Positions 34,063 to 43,048 of a stretch of DNA of 64,000 nucleotides are shown here, in pieces; the stretch's first letter is position 1; each line of letters opens with the position of its first letter. The notes under the pieces were generated by a model. The model saw only the letters and a program-made list of their open reading frames with translations, was not told the origin of the DNA and did not search any database. This stretch comes from Cellulosimicrobium terreum (GTDB lineage: Bacteria; Actinomycetota; Actinomycetes; Actinomycetales; Cellulomonadaceae). A program made the translations under genes and the position numbers. The DNA lies in NCBI GenBank assembly GCA_014803435.1, contig JACYFD010000002.1:248001-312000 (forward strand), in the 5' to 3' direction.

Positions 34063-34173
34063 GGGACGGATCGGAGCAGATGGCGCGGCCGGTCCGCCAC
34101 GGACGGACGCCCGCCTGTGGAGGGGCCTGCTCGAATCCGGTCCTGTGGACACCCAGGGCGGACGCACGCCACC

Positions 34174-34275
34174 CGATCCGCCCGGCCCGCCCGGCCTTCC
34201 CGGCCCGCCCGGCCCGTCCGGGCCGCCCGGCCTTCCCGGCCCGACCGACCCGACCGACCCGACCGACCCGACCAC
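34174..34275. repeat. Low-complexity tandem repeats (CCCGGCC and GACCGACCC units)
   Basis: A run of CCGCCCGGC/CCTTCCCGGCC-like units is followed by three to four GACCGACCC units. It lies 112 bp upstream of the minus-strand AbiEi-like gene. It has no recognisable function and looks prone to slippage. Confidence 0.7.
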
Positions 34276-34330
34276 CCCCCGTCGCCGCCGAGAACCCCAC
34301 CCCGCGCCGTCGAGAAGGCCACCACGCGCC

Positions 34331-34389
34331 GTCGAACACGACCTGAAGGTCGGGTAGCGCCTCGGAACGACCTTCAGGTCGTGTTCGGC
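34331..34389. repeat. GCCGAACACG palindromic element, copy 2
   Basis: This 59-bp element has two 22-bp arms with one mismatch and a 15-base loop. The arms contain CGACCTGAAGGTCG, itself a small hairpin. It lies between divergent genes, so this copy cannot serve as a terminator for either. Confidence 0.85.
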
Positions 34390-34424
34390 GGGGGCGGTCG
34401 GCCGGTGCGTGATAGGACGTACGG

Positions 34425-36821
34425 GTGAGTAACGACGCCGCCCCGTCCGGCACCACCTCCACCTCCCGCACCACCGCCCCGTCCGGCACCACCGCCACCT
34501 CCGGCACCACCTCCACGTCCGGCACCGACGCCTCTTCCGGCACCGCGGGGCCGGACCCGCAGACCCCGTTCCACGACCTCGACGCGTACGTCGCGATCCC
34601 GCGCACGAGCGGGCTCGCGCTGTCCGTCGACGGCACGCGGCTCGTCACGACCGTCCAGACGCTCGACACGGCGCGCACGGGGTACCGGAGCGCGCTGTGG
34701 GAGGTCGACCCGACGGGTCACTCGCCCGCCCGGCGCCTCACGCGCAGCGCGAAGGGGGAGTCGAGCGCGACGTTCACCGCGGCGGGCGACGTGCTCTTCA
34801 CCTCCGCGCGCCCCGACCCGGACGCCGCCGACGACTCCGACCCGAAGCCCGCCCTGTGGCTGCTCCCGGCCGGCGGGGGCGAGGCGCGCGTCGTCGCGAC
34901 GGCGGCCGCGGGAATCGGCGGCCCGCTCGCGGCGAGGGAGGCGCCCGTCGTGTCGGTCGCGGCCGAGCTCCTGCCGAGCGCGCGCGACCTCGCGCACGAC
35001 ACCGAGCTCCGCGGCGCGCGCAAGGACGCGAAGGTCGCGGCGATCCTGCACGACGCGTACCCGGTGCGGCACTGGGACCACGACCTCGGTCCGGGACAGC
35101 CGCACCGGCTGGTCGGTGACCTCACCGCGCTGGTCGACGAGCCGGCCCGCCCGCTCCCGTCTCCTGGCGCGGACGAGCACGACGACACCCCGGACCCCCG
35201 GCTGCTGGACCTGCGGGACGTGAGCCGCGGCGTCGGGCAGGGGTCGGCCACGGGCCAGGCGGGGCCGGGCCGCGCGCTGCAGGAGCACTCCGCGGACCTG
35301 TCCGCGGACGGGACGACGCTGGTCACGACGTGGGAGGTCCCCGGACCGGGTCCGTCGGTGCGCAGCACGCTCGTCGCGATCGACACGGCGACGGGGGAGC
35401 GCCGGACCCTCGTCGACGAGCCGGGCGCCGAGGCGCGCGGTCCGCGCATCTCGCCGGACGGCGCGTACGTCGCGTTCGTGCGCGAGACCCTCACGACCCC
35501 GCAGCAGGCTCCCGAGGAGACGCTCGCCGTCGTGCCCCTGCACGCGCCTGCCCGCCCGGCGGGGTCGGCTGACGCGGACGGTGCGTCGGACGACGCCCCC
35601 ACCACGCGCGCGGAGAACCATGCGACCCCGCGCACGCTCGTGCCGCACTGGGACCGCTGGCCGACGTCGGTGCGCTGGCTCCCGGACGGCTCGGGGCTGC
35701 TCGTCACCGCCGACGACGACGGCCGCGGCCCGGTCTTCCTCGTGGCCTTCTCGCCGGACTCGCACGGGGAGCACCCCAGTGCGGAGAGGATCACGAGCGA
35801 CGACGCGGTCTTCACCGACGTCGCCGTCTCGCCGGACGGCCGCACGGTGTTCGCGCTGCGCACGAGCTATGTCGAGCCGTCGTACCCGGTGCGGATCGAC
35901 CTGGGCGCGTTCCTCGGCTCCGGGGCCGCGGGCGAGCGCACCCCGGTCCCGGCGACGCCGCTCCGGGGCCCGGTCGCGAACCCGGACCTCCCGGGCACGC
36001 TCGTCGAGGTCGAGACCGCGGCGTCGGACGACGTCCGGGTGCGGGCGTGGCTCGCGCTGCCGCACGGGGTGAGCGCGGAGGCACCCGCCCCGCTGCTGCT
36101 GTGGATCCACGGTGGGCCGCTCGGGTCGTGGAACGCGTGGAGCTGGCGCTGGAACCCGTGGTTGATGGTCGCGCGCGGGTACGCGGTCCTGCTCCCGGAC
36201 CCGGCGCTGTCGACGGGGTACGGGCAGGACTTCGTGCAGCGCGGCTGGGGCGCCTGGGGCGCGGCGCCGTACACGGACCTGATGGCGGTCACGGACCACG
36301 TCGAGACCCTGCCGGAGGTCGACGAGACGCGGGTCGCGGCGATGGGCGGGTCGTTCGGCGGGTACATGGCCAACTGGGTCGCGGGGCACACGGATCGTTT
36401 CGCGGCGATCGTCACGCACGCGAGCCTGTGGGCGCTCGACCAGTTCGGCCCGACGACGGACCACTCCTACTACTGGCAGCGCGAGATGACGCCGGAGATG
36501 GCGCTCGAGAACAGCCCGCACCGGTTCGTCGGGGACATCGTCACCCCGATGCTCGTGGTGCACGGCGACAAGGACTACCGCGTGCCGATCGGCGAGGGCC
36601 TGCGGCTCTGGTACGAGCTGCTCGCGGCCTCGGGCCTGCCGGCCGACGCGGACGGGGGGACCGTGCACCGGTTCCTCTACTTCCCGGACGAGAACCACTG
36701 GATCCTCAGCCCGCAGCACGCGAAAGTCTGGTACCAGGTGGTGCTCGCGTTCCTCGCGGAGCACGTGCTGGGCCAGGCGCCGGGCGAGGGGGACGCGACG
36801 CTCCCGACGACGCTCGGCTGA
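34425..36821 (+). CDS. S9-family prolyl oligopeptidase/acylaminoacyl-peptidase-like enzyme
   Basis: This 798-residue serine peptidase has a beta-propeller-like region (about residues 45-540) followed by an alpha/beta hydrolase domain. The catalytic serine is S643 in GGSFGGYMANW. The acid is D717 (or D715) in HGDKDYRVP, and the histidine is H758 in DENHW. No signal peptide is evident, so it is likely cytoplasmic. The first 40 residues are Ser/Thr/Gly repeats. The start is GTG 34425 without a clear ribosome site. Confidence 0.88.
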   Translation: MSNDAAPSGTTSTSRTTAPSGTTATSGTTSTSGTDASSGTAGPDPQTPFHDLDAYVAIPRTSGLALSVDGTRLVTTVQTLDTARTGYRSALWEVDPTGHSPARRLTRSAKGESSATFTAAGDVLFTSARPDPDAADDSDPKPALWLLPAGGGEARVVATAAAGIGGPLAAREAPVVSVAAELLPSARDLAHDTELRGARKDAKVAAILHDAYPVRHWDHDLGPGQPHRLVGDLTALVDEPARPLPSPGADEHDDTPDPRLLDLRDVSRGVGQGSATGQAGPGRALQEHSADLSADGTTLVTTWEVPGPGPSVRSTLVAIDTATGERRTLVDEPGAEARGPRISPDGAYVAFVRETLTTPQQAPEETLAVVPLHAPARPAGSADADGASDDAPTTRAENHATPRTLVPHWDRWPTSVRWLPDGSGLLVTADDDGRGPVFLVAFSPDSHGEHPSAERITSDDAVFTDVAVSPDGRTVFALRTSYVEPSYPVRIDLGAFLGSGAAGERTPVPATPLRGPVANPDLPGTLVEVETAASDDVRVRAWLALPHGVSAEAPAPLLLWIHGGPLGSWNAWSWRWNPWLMVARGYAVLLPDPALSTGYGQDFVQRGWGAWGAAPYTDLMAVTDHVETLPEVDETRVAAMGGSFGGYMANWVAGHTDRFAAIVTHASLWALDQFGPTTDHSYYWQREMTPEMALENSPHRFVGDIVTPMLVVHGDKDYRVPIGEGLRLWYELLAASGLPADADGGTVHRFLYFPDENHWILSPQHAKVWYQVVLAFLAEHVLGQAPGEGDATLPTTLG
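34440..34545 (+). repeat. Short tandem TCCGGCACC-type repeats at the 5' end of the S9 peptidase
   Basis: Five copies of TCCGGCACC separated by short ACC/ACG-rich units encode SGTT/TSGT repeats in residues 8-40. The tract is probably a length-variable N-terminal tail, with no domain significance. Confidence 0.6.
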
Positions 36822-36873
36822 CCCCACCGGAAGCGGGTCGCGGCAGGGGGGTGCGATCGGCGCGGGGCGGGGG

Positions 36874-36905
36874 TAGTGTCGCGCTGTCACTGACGGGTCA
36901 GTAAC
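36874..36905 (+). promoter_or_regulatory. Promoter and palindromic operator of the GH3 gene
   Basis: A TAGTGT -10 hexamer (36874-36879) is followed by a 20-bp palindrome at 36886-36905 with core ACTGAC-GG-GTCAGT and outer GT/AC pairs. A repressor bound there would block the start of transcription. The binding protein is unknown. GGAG at 36911 is the ribosome site. Confidence 0.55.
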
Positions 36906-36919
36906 ACGATGGAGTGAAC

Positions 36920-39900
36920 ATGCGACCCTTGCGGCTTTCCCCTTCCCTCGACCGTGAGAGCGCTCCCGCACGGGCGCGCCGACGACTCACCGCCGCCGCC
37001 ACGGCCGGTGCGCTCGCGCTGGCGACGGCCCTGCCGGCCGGCGTCGTGCTCGCGACCGGTGCTGCCGCCGCGCCCGACGATCCCGGCCTGGGCGACCTCG
37101 CGCGCGACGCCGTCGTGACGGCGAGCGCGTCGCAGGACGACCAGGACGGCGCGTTCCCGCCCGGGCTCGCGACGGACGGCGACCCGGCGACGCGCTGGGC
37201 GAGCGGCAACGGCCCGGACGAGGACGTCGAGTGGCCGCAGTGGTACCAGCTCGACCTGGGCGAGGTGTCCGACCTCGACTCGCTCCGTCTGGCCTGGGAG
37301 GCGGCCTACGCGACCGACTTCACGGTCGCCGTCGCGGACGCCGACCCGGCCGACGAGGCGTCGTGGGAGGTCGTGCACACCGAGACCGACGGCCCCGGGG
37401 GCACGGAGGTCGTCGACCTCCCCGACGGGACGGACGCCCGTTACGTCCGCCTCGACATGACCGGCAGGGCCGCCGCGACGTGGGAGGCCCCGACGCTCCA
37501 CTGGTACGGCTACTCGCTGTTCTCCGTCGAGGTGTGGGGGACCGCCCCCACGCCGACCGTCGGGTTCGCGGGCAGCGCGACGGCGGTGGACGCCGGTGAG
37601 CCGGTGAGCGTCCCCGTCCGGCTCGGTCAGCCGCGCGACGTCGACACCACCGTGCACGTCACCTCCACGGACGGCAGCGCCACCGCGGGCGAGGACTACG
37701 CGGCGGTCGACGCCGACGTCGTGGTCCCGGCGGGCGAGACGACCGCGACCGTCGAGACGACCACCACGGACAACGGTCCCCTCGCCGGCGACCGCACCTT
37801 CACGCTCGAGATCGCCGACGCCCCGGACGGCACGCGCCTCGGCGCCCGCGCGGAGCACACCGTCACCGTCCGCGCGCACGGCGACCTGCCGAACGACGGC
37901 GCGCGCATCCCGCTCGACGACTTCGAGTCCGAGACGCTCCCCGTGTTCGCCTGGGGCGCCGACGCCGGGGCGACGCCCGTGCTCACGCGCGTCGAGGCGA
38001 CGCGCGAGGGCGTCCCCGCAGGCAGCCACGCGCTGAGCGCGCAGGTCGCCGCGATCGGCGCGGGCGGGTGGGGCGGGTTCTCGCACGACTTCGCGACCGT
38101 CCAGGACTGGTCAGGTGCGGGTGGGTTCTCGTTCTGGTTCCTCGGCACGGGGTCGGGCGACGACCTGCGCTACGAGCTCAAGTCCGGCGGCGGCAGCGCG
38201 GGCGCGGCGACGCTCTTCGAGGAGTCGGTGGTCGACGACAGCGAGGGCTGGCGCGAGGTCGAGGTGACCTTCGCCGAGCTGCGGGTCAAGGGCGACCCGT
38301 CCAGCGCCACCAGGTTCGACCCGGCCGTGGCCTGGGGCTACGCGGTGACGCTGAGCGACCTCGGCACGGGCACGTGGCTGTTCGACGACGTCTCCCTCGT
38401 CGAGAACGCCGCGACCATCATGGACTTCGAGGGCGACGTCCCGCTGAGCACGGACACGAACCCCGTCGGGGTCTTCGCGTGGGGCCAGAGCGAGGCGACC
38501 AAGCCCACGCTCGAGGTCACGCAGGACGACCGGGACGGCCAGGCGGCCTCGGACAACCACGTGCTGTCCGGGACGTACCAGGTGCCGTCGGGCGCGTGGG
38601 GCGGCTTCAGCCACAACCTCGCGACCCCCCAGGACTGGTCCGGCTACGGCGGCCTGCGGTTCTGGTGGTACGCCTCGCAGGACTCGCGGCCCGCGTCGCC
38701 GACGGCGGGCGCGGACATCCGCGTCGAGCTGAAGGACGACGGCCCCGACGGCGAGCACTCCGAGCTGTACTGGACGACGTTCAAGGACAACTGGTCCGAG
38801 GACGGGAGCCGCTGGAAGCTCGTCGAGCTGCCGTTCTCGCAGTTCGCCAAGCGCGGCGACTACCAGCCCGGCCCGGCCGAGATCCAGGACGGCGTCCTGT
38901 CGCTCGAGCGAGCCTGGGGCTACGCGCTGACCATGCCGACGGACACCGCACCCACCGGCTACAAGGTCGACCACTTCCAGGTCTACGGCTCGCCCGCGCC
39001 GGCGGTCGTCGCGACCGTCGCTCCGACGCCGTCCGTGGTCCTCGTCGAGCCCGGCGAGACGGCGGCGGTCGACGTCACCCTCACCACGTCCGACGGCGGC
39101 CCGCTCGCCGAGGACGTCACCGTGACCTACGGCCCGGGCGAGGGCGGGACCGCCGTCGCCGGCGAGGACTACGAGGACTTCGGCGGGACGCTCACGTTCG
39201 CGGCCGGAGCCGAGTCCGGGGCCGTGCAGAGCGCCGAGGTCGTCACGCTCGACGACGGCGAACCGGGCGAGGCGGTGACCGTCCCGGTCGCGCTCGACGC
39301 GACCGGTGCCGCGGTGACCGGGGACGCGCGCGTCGTGCTCAACGCGTCCGGGCTCCCGTACCTCGACGAGTCCCTGCCCGCCGACGAGCGCGTGGCCGAC
39401 CTCGTCGGCCGGATGACCCTCGAGGAGAAGGTCGGGCAGATGGCCCAGGCCGAGCGGCTGGGGCTCGCGTCGCCGGACGACATCTCGTCGCTCGGGCTCG
39501 GGTCGCTGCTCTCGGGCGGCGGGTCGGTCCCGACGGACAACACGCCGTCGGGCTGGGCGGACATGGTCGACGGCTACCAGCGCGAGGCGCTGACCACGCG
39601 CTGGCAGATCCCGATGATCTACGGCGTCGACGCCGTGCACGGCCACAACAACGTGGTCGGGGCGACGCTCTTCCCGCACAACATCGGCCTCGGCGCCTCA
39701 CGCGACCCCGCACTGGTGCAGGAGGCCGCCGAGGTCACGGCGACCGAGGTCCGGGCGACCGGCATCCCGTGGACGTTCGCGTCCTGCCTGTGCGTGACGC
39801 GCGACGAGCGCTGGGGGCGGTCGTACGAGTCCTTCGGCGAGGACCCGGCGCTCGTGAAGGCGTTCGCCGCGGCGACCGTCGTCGGGCTCCAGGGCGACGA

Positions 39901-41827
39901 CCCCACGGACATGAGCGGGCCGAGCACCGTGCTGTCCACCCCCAAGCACTGGGTGGGTGACGGCGGCACGACCTACGACGAGTCCGTCACGGGCAGCGGC
40001 TACCCGATCGACCAGGGGATCACCGAGGTGGCCTCCGAGGACGAGCTGCGGCGGTTGCACATCGACCCGTACGTGCCCGCGATCGAGGCGGGCGCGGGGT
40101 CGGTCATGCCGTCGTACTCGGCGGTGTCGGTCGACGGCGGCGCGCCGGTGCGCATGCACGAGAACGCGCACCTCAACAACGACGTCCTCAAGGGTGAGCT
40201 CGGGTTCGACGGGTTCATGGTCAGCGACTGGGAGGGCATCGACAAGCTTCCCGGTGGCACGTACCCCGAGAAGGCGGTGCGCGCGGTGAACGCGGGCGTC
40301 GACATGGCGATGGCGCCGTACAACTACGACGACTTCATCGCCGCGATCGAGGCCGCGGTCGACGCGGGCACGGTCAGCGAGGAGCGGGTCGACGACGCGG
40401 TGACGCGCATCCTGCGGCAGAAGTTCGCCGTCGGGCTGTTCGAGCAGCCGTTCGCGGACCGGACGAACGTGGACGAGGTCGGGTCGGACGCGCACCGCGG
40501 GGTGGCGCGACGGGCCGCGGCCGAGTCGCAGGTCCTGTTGAAGAACGACGGCGTGCTGCCGCTCGCGGGCGACGCGAACGTCTACGTCGCCGGGTCGACG
40601 GCGGACGACCTGGGTCGCCAGCTCGGCGGCTGGTCGATCTCGTGGCAGGGCTCGTCCGGGGCGATCACCGACGGCACGACGATCGGCGACGCGGTCGCCG
40701 CGGCGTCGACCGGGGACGTGACGGTCAGCCCGGACGCGTCGGCGCCCATGGACGGGGCCGACGTCGGGGTCGTCGTGGTCGGCGAGAAGCCGTACGCCGA
40801 GGGCGTCGGCGACGTCCGGTACGGGGCGGGGAGCCAGTTCTCGCTGTCGCTGACCGCGCAGGACCAGGCGACGATCGACACCGTGTGCGGCGCGATGGAC
40901 TGCGTCGTGCTCGTCGTGTCCGGCCGGCCGCAGCTCGTGGCCGACCAGCTCGACGACATGGACGCGCTCGTCGCGTCGTGGCTGCCGGGGACCGAGGGGT
41001 CGGGTGTCGCGGACGTGCTGTTCGGGGCCGCACCGTTCACCGGCCGCCTGCCCGTGACGTGGCCCGTGGACGACGACCACACCCCGGAGAACGTCGGAGA
41101 CGCGGACTACGACCCGCAGTTCGCGTACGGCTGGGGCCTGCGGACCGACACCCCGCGGGACAGGCTCGCCGGGGTGGTCGGCGATCTCGACGGCGCCGCG
41201 GCGTCGACCGTGCAGGCCGTGCTCGACGCCGACGTCTGGACCGACGACGGCGCGATCGACCCGGGCGCCGCGCCCGAGGCGATGGCGCTGCTCCAGGCCG
41301 CGGGAGCCGAGCTTCGCGAGGCCGAGCCGGGTACGGACGCGTGGACCGCGGCGGACGCCGTCGTCTCCGTGGCGCGCGACGTCGCGCAGGGCGCGGTGGT
41401 CGACGGGACGGCGGCCGAGGGGCACGCGGTCCTGACGAGCGACGCGGAGAACGCGCTGCTGTCCGGCGAACCGGGCACCGCCGTGCGGCTGCTCGCGGCC
41501 GTCGTCGGCGTCGAGCTGCCCGAGTCCGGCGACCTGCCGGGCGAGGACGGCCCGGCGGTGAGCGTCGAGGTCTCGCCGCGCTGCCTGGCCGGCAAGGCGT
41601 ACGTCGCGGTGCGGGTGGTCAACGACGACGACGTCCCGGTCGCGGTGCGGATCGAGACCCCGTTCGGCTCGAAGGAGTTCGCGGCGGTCCAGCCCGGCAA
41701 GAACGCCTACCAGTCGTTCGCGTCGCGTGGGACTGTGATCGTCGCCGGGAGCGTCGACGTGACGGCCACGGCGGGCGACGACGCCACGGACGTCACGACG
41801 CCCTACGCGGCCCTCGCCTGCGGCTGA
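36920..41827 (+). CDS. Secreted multidomain glycoside hydrolase family 3 enzyme
   Basis: This 1635-residue exported protein has a Sec signal peptide (residues 1-52, arginine-rich start, hydrophobic core, AAAA cleavage). An F5/8-type discoidin/CBM32 domain follows (about 55-215), then a Calx-beta domain (215-325). Two CBM11-like beta-sandwich repeats (DDFESE near 333, MDFEGD near 496) and a second Calx-beta-like domain (700-805) come next. The GH3 catalytic domain starts near 811 with nucleophile D1103 in MVSDWEG, the GH3 C-terminal domain follows, and a tail of about 220 residues ends the protein. It probably releases glucose from beta-1,3/1,4-glucans outside the cell. The start is ATG 36920 with GGAG 5 bases upstream. 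A CelR-like operator lies within codons 12-17. Confidence 0.9.
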   Translation: MRPLRLSPSLDRESAPARARRRLTAAATAGALALATALPAGVVLATGAAAAPDDPGLGDLARDAVVTASASQDDQDGAFPPGLATDGDPATRWASGNGPDEDVEWPQWYQLDLGEVSDLDSLRLAWEAAYATDFTVAVADADPADEASWEVVHTETDGPGGTEVVDLPDGTDARYVRLDMTGRAAATWEAPTLHWYGYSLFSVEVWGTAPTPTVGFAGSATAVDAGEPVSVPVRLGQPRDVDTTVHVTSTDGSATAGEDYAAVDADVVVPAGETTATVETTTTDNGPLAGDRTFTLEIADAPDGTRLGARAEHTVTVRAHGDLPNDGARIPLDDFESETLPVFAWGADAGATPVLTRVEATREGVPAGSHALSAQVAAIGAGGWGGFSHDFATVQDWSGAGGFSFWFLGTGSGDDLRYELKSGGGSAGAATLFEESVVDDSEGWREVEVTFAELRVKGDPSSATRFDPAVAWGYAVTLSDLGTGTWLFDDVSLVENAATIMDFEGDVPLSTDTNPVGVFAWGQSEATKPTLEVTQDDRDGQAASDNHVLSGTYQVPSGAWGGFSHNLATPQDWSGYGGLRFWWYASQDSRPASPTAGADIRVELKDDGPDGEHSELYWTTFKDNWSEDGSRWKLVELPFSQFAKRGDYQPGPAEIQDGVLSLERAWGYALTMPTDTAPTGYKVDHFQVYGSPAPAVVATVAPTPSVVLVEPGETAAVDVTLTTSDGGPLAEDVTVTYGPGEGGTAVAGEDYEDFGGTLTFAAGAESGAVQSAEVVTLDDGEPGEAVTVPVALDATGAAVTGDARVVLNASGLPYLDESLPADERVADLVGRMTLEEKVGQMAQAERLGLASPDDISSLGLGSLLSGGGSVPTDNTPSGWADMVDGYQREALTTRWQIPMIYGVDAVHGHNNVVGATLFPHNIGLGASRDPALVQEAAEVTATEVRATGIPWTFASCLCVTRDERWGRSYESFGEDPALVKAFAAATVVGLQGDDPTDMSGPSTVLSTPKHWVGDGGTTYDESVTGSGYPIDQGITEVASEDELRRLHIDPYVPAIEAGAGSVMPSYSAVSVDGGAPVRMHENAHLNNDVLKGELGFDGFMVSDWEGIDKLPGGTYPEKAVRAVNAGVDMAMAPYNYDDFIAAIEAAVDAGTVSEERVDDAVTRILRQKFAVGLFEQPFADRTNVDEVGSDAHRGVARRAAAESQVLLKNDGVLPLAGDANVYVAGSTADDLGRQLGGWSISWQGSSGAITDGTTIGDAVAAASTGDVTVSPDASAPMDGADVGVVVVGEKPYAEGVGDVRYGAGSQFSLSLTAQDQATIDTVCGAMDCVVLVVSGRPQLVADQLDDMDALVASWLPGTEGSGVADVLFGAAPFTGRLPVTWPVDDDHTPENVGDADYDPQFAYGWGLRTDTPRDRLAGVVGDLDGAAASTVQAVLDADVWTDDGAIDPGAAPEAMALLQAAGAELREAEPGTDAWTAADAVVSVARDVAQGAVVDGTAAEGHAVLTSDAENALLSGEPGTAVRLLAAVVGVELPESGDLPGEDGPAVSVEVSPRCLAGKAYVAVRVVNDDDVPVAVRIETPFGSKEFAAVQPGKNAYQSFASRGTVIVAGSVDVTATAGDDATDVTTPYAALACG
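36955..36968. promoter_or_regulatory. CelR/CebR-like operator inside the GH3 coding start
   Basis: TGAGAGCGCTCCCG matches 12 of 14 bases of TGGGAGCGCTCCCA, the cellobiose-responsive LacI-family operator known from Thermobifida and Streptomyces relatives. It lies 35 bases into the coding sequence, where a bound repressor could block elongation. Confidence 0.5.
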
Positions 41828-41848
41828 CCCCACCGCCGGGCACGGGTC

Positions 41849-41877
41849 GGTGCTGTCGTCCGCGCGACGACGGCACC
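41849..41877. terminator. Bidirectional hairpin between the GH3 gene and a small minus-strand gene
   Basis: Two 11-nt arms (GGTGCTGTCGT and its partner, one G-T-type mismatch) with a 7-nt loop lie between two convergent stop codons. Confidence 0.55.
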
Positions 41878-41902
41878 CACCCGCGCTCGGCGGGAGGGGC
41901 GG

Positions 41903-42106
41903 TCAGGCGACGGGGACCGGCGTCAGGTCGGCGTCGTACCAGCGACGCACGAGCTGACGGTCGGCTGCGCCGCGCGCGGCCTCCCACGCGCAGCGCTGCG
42001 TCGCCTCGCGGTGCTCGAGAAGGGCGACGCGGTCGTGCTCGAGCGCCCAGAGCAGCGCGGCGCGGACCTCGTGGCGAGGGGGAGCGGAAGGCAGTGTGTG
42101 GTGCAT
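41903..42106 (-). CDS. Small hypothetical protein, 67 residues
   Basis: The start ATG 42106 is preceded by a GAGACGG-like ribosome site. Third codon positions are almost all G or C, which supports real coding. The product is helical and soluble (ALLWALEHDRVALLEHREATQRC) and ends WYDADLTPVPVA. No family is recognised. Confidence 0.6.
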   Translation of the reverse strand: MHHTLPSAPPRHEVRAALLWALEHDRVALLEHREATQRCAWEAARGAADRQLVRRWYDADLTPVPVA

Positions 42107-42208
42107 GATCCGTCTCGTCGTCGTGAACGTCGGGCGACCTGTCGGCCACTCTCACCGAACAAGACGGAGAAGTCGGTCATCTGTGACGTGACTTCGGTGA
42201 AAACTTCT

Positions 42209-42985
42209 TCACGACTTCTGACGGGCCGCTCCCACGATCGCGTCGGCGAGCTCGCGCGGGCGGGAGAACATGGGCCAGTGCCCGGTCGGGACGTCGACGT
42301 ACGTGAGGTCCGTGAGCTCGCCCAGCTCGGTGTGCAGCGGCGGGCCCGGGTTCGCCAGCTCGGCCAGGACCGTCGACGGGATCGAGGAGCAGATCGCCGT
42401 CGTGGGGACGGCCAGGCGGGCGGGGTCCGACACCCGGACAGGCCCGCGCGCGACAGGCCCGGGCGTCGGCACGGCACGCTCGCGGAACCGGGCCAGCGCC
42501 GCGTCGTCGAGCCCGTCGAGGCTCGACCCCTGCTCCGTGAGCTCGTCCCACGTCGGCAGCCCCAGCTCGGTCACGTCCGCCGGCAGGTCCGGGCTCAGCG
42601 CCGCCCCGTCGACGAGCGGACCTGCGTCCACGTACACGACGCGCCGCACGCGCCCCGGGTCACGGTCGGCGACCTCCTGGACCACCGGGCCGCCGCCGCT
42701 GTGCCCGACGAGCACGACGTCGCCGTCCAGGCCCGCGACGAGCGCGGCGACAGCGGCGACCTGGTCGTCGCGCGTCGTCGCGGCACGCACCTCGGGTGTG
42801 TCTTGCGGCGACATCCCCGGGAGCGTCATCGCGTGGGGGACGACGCCCGCCGCGGCGAGGTGGGGGACGACGTCGTCCCACGCCCAGCCACCCAGCCAGA
42901 AGCCGGGGACGAGGACGACGTGGACGGGGTCTGTCGAGGGGCCGTCTGAACGATGGGCTGCGGTGAATCGCTGTTCGGTGGTCAT
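42209..42985 (-). CDS. Alpha/beta hydrolase
   Basis: This 258-residue esterase-like protein has an oxyanion region VPGFWLGGWAWDDVVPHL, nucleophile Ser in GHSGGG and a catalytic His in TGHWPMFSRP. It resembles the HNL/esterase-like hydrolases of Actinobacteria. The substrate is unknown. The start is ATG 42985. A 20-bp palindrome sits 23 bases upstream. It is on the same strand as the sugar operon but separated from it by that palindrome, so separate control is likely. Confidence 0.85.
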   Translation of the reverse strand: MTTEQRFTAAHRSDGPSTDPVHVVLVPGFWLGGWAWDDVVPHLAAAGVVPHAMTLPGMSPQDTPEVRAATTRDDQVAAVAALVAGLDGDVVLVGHSGGGPVVQEVADRDPGRVRRVVYVDAGPLVDGAALSPDLPADVTELGLPTWDELTEQGSSLDGLDDAALARFRERAVPTPGPVARGPVRVSDPARLAVPTTAICSSIPSTVLAELANPGPPLHTELGELTDLTYVDVPTGHWPMFSRPRELADAIVGAARQKS

Positions 42986-43007
42986 GAGACCACCTTCGCA
43001 GGCCTCT

Positions 43008-43027
43008 GGTGACACCGGTCTGTCACC
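43008..43027. promoter_or_regulatory. 20-bp palindrome upstream of the alpha/beta hydrolase
   Basis: GGTGACA and TGTCACC arms flank a CCGGTC centre, 23 bases before the hydrolase start. It is likely an operator; the regulator is unknown. Confidence 0.45.
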
Positions 43028-43048
43028 GAAGTCCGGCCCTGGTCCTTG

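Larger units (their letters stand above)
34063..34424. other. Intergenic region with low-complexity DNA and a palindromic element
   Basis: This 362-bp gap between divergent genes holds a tract of short C/G-rich repeats (34174-34275) and the second GCCGAACACG palindrome (34331-34389). No convincing gene is seen. A plus-strand frame through the tract would encode collagen-like GPP triplets, but it starts within the opposite gene and has no ribosome site. Confidence 0.6.

Noticed and set aside
33863-34357. Collagen-like protein from the GPP repeat region
   Set aside because: It starts inside the opposite-strand gene, has no ribosome site, and its repeats reflect DNA-level low complexity.
42160-42200. 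TCACCGAA/TTCGGTGA inverted pair downstream of the hydrolase
   Set aside because: Arms are only 8 bp with a loop of about 30 bases; too weak to call. The 11-mer TCACCGAAGTC also recurs near 43023, which may be chance.
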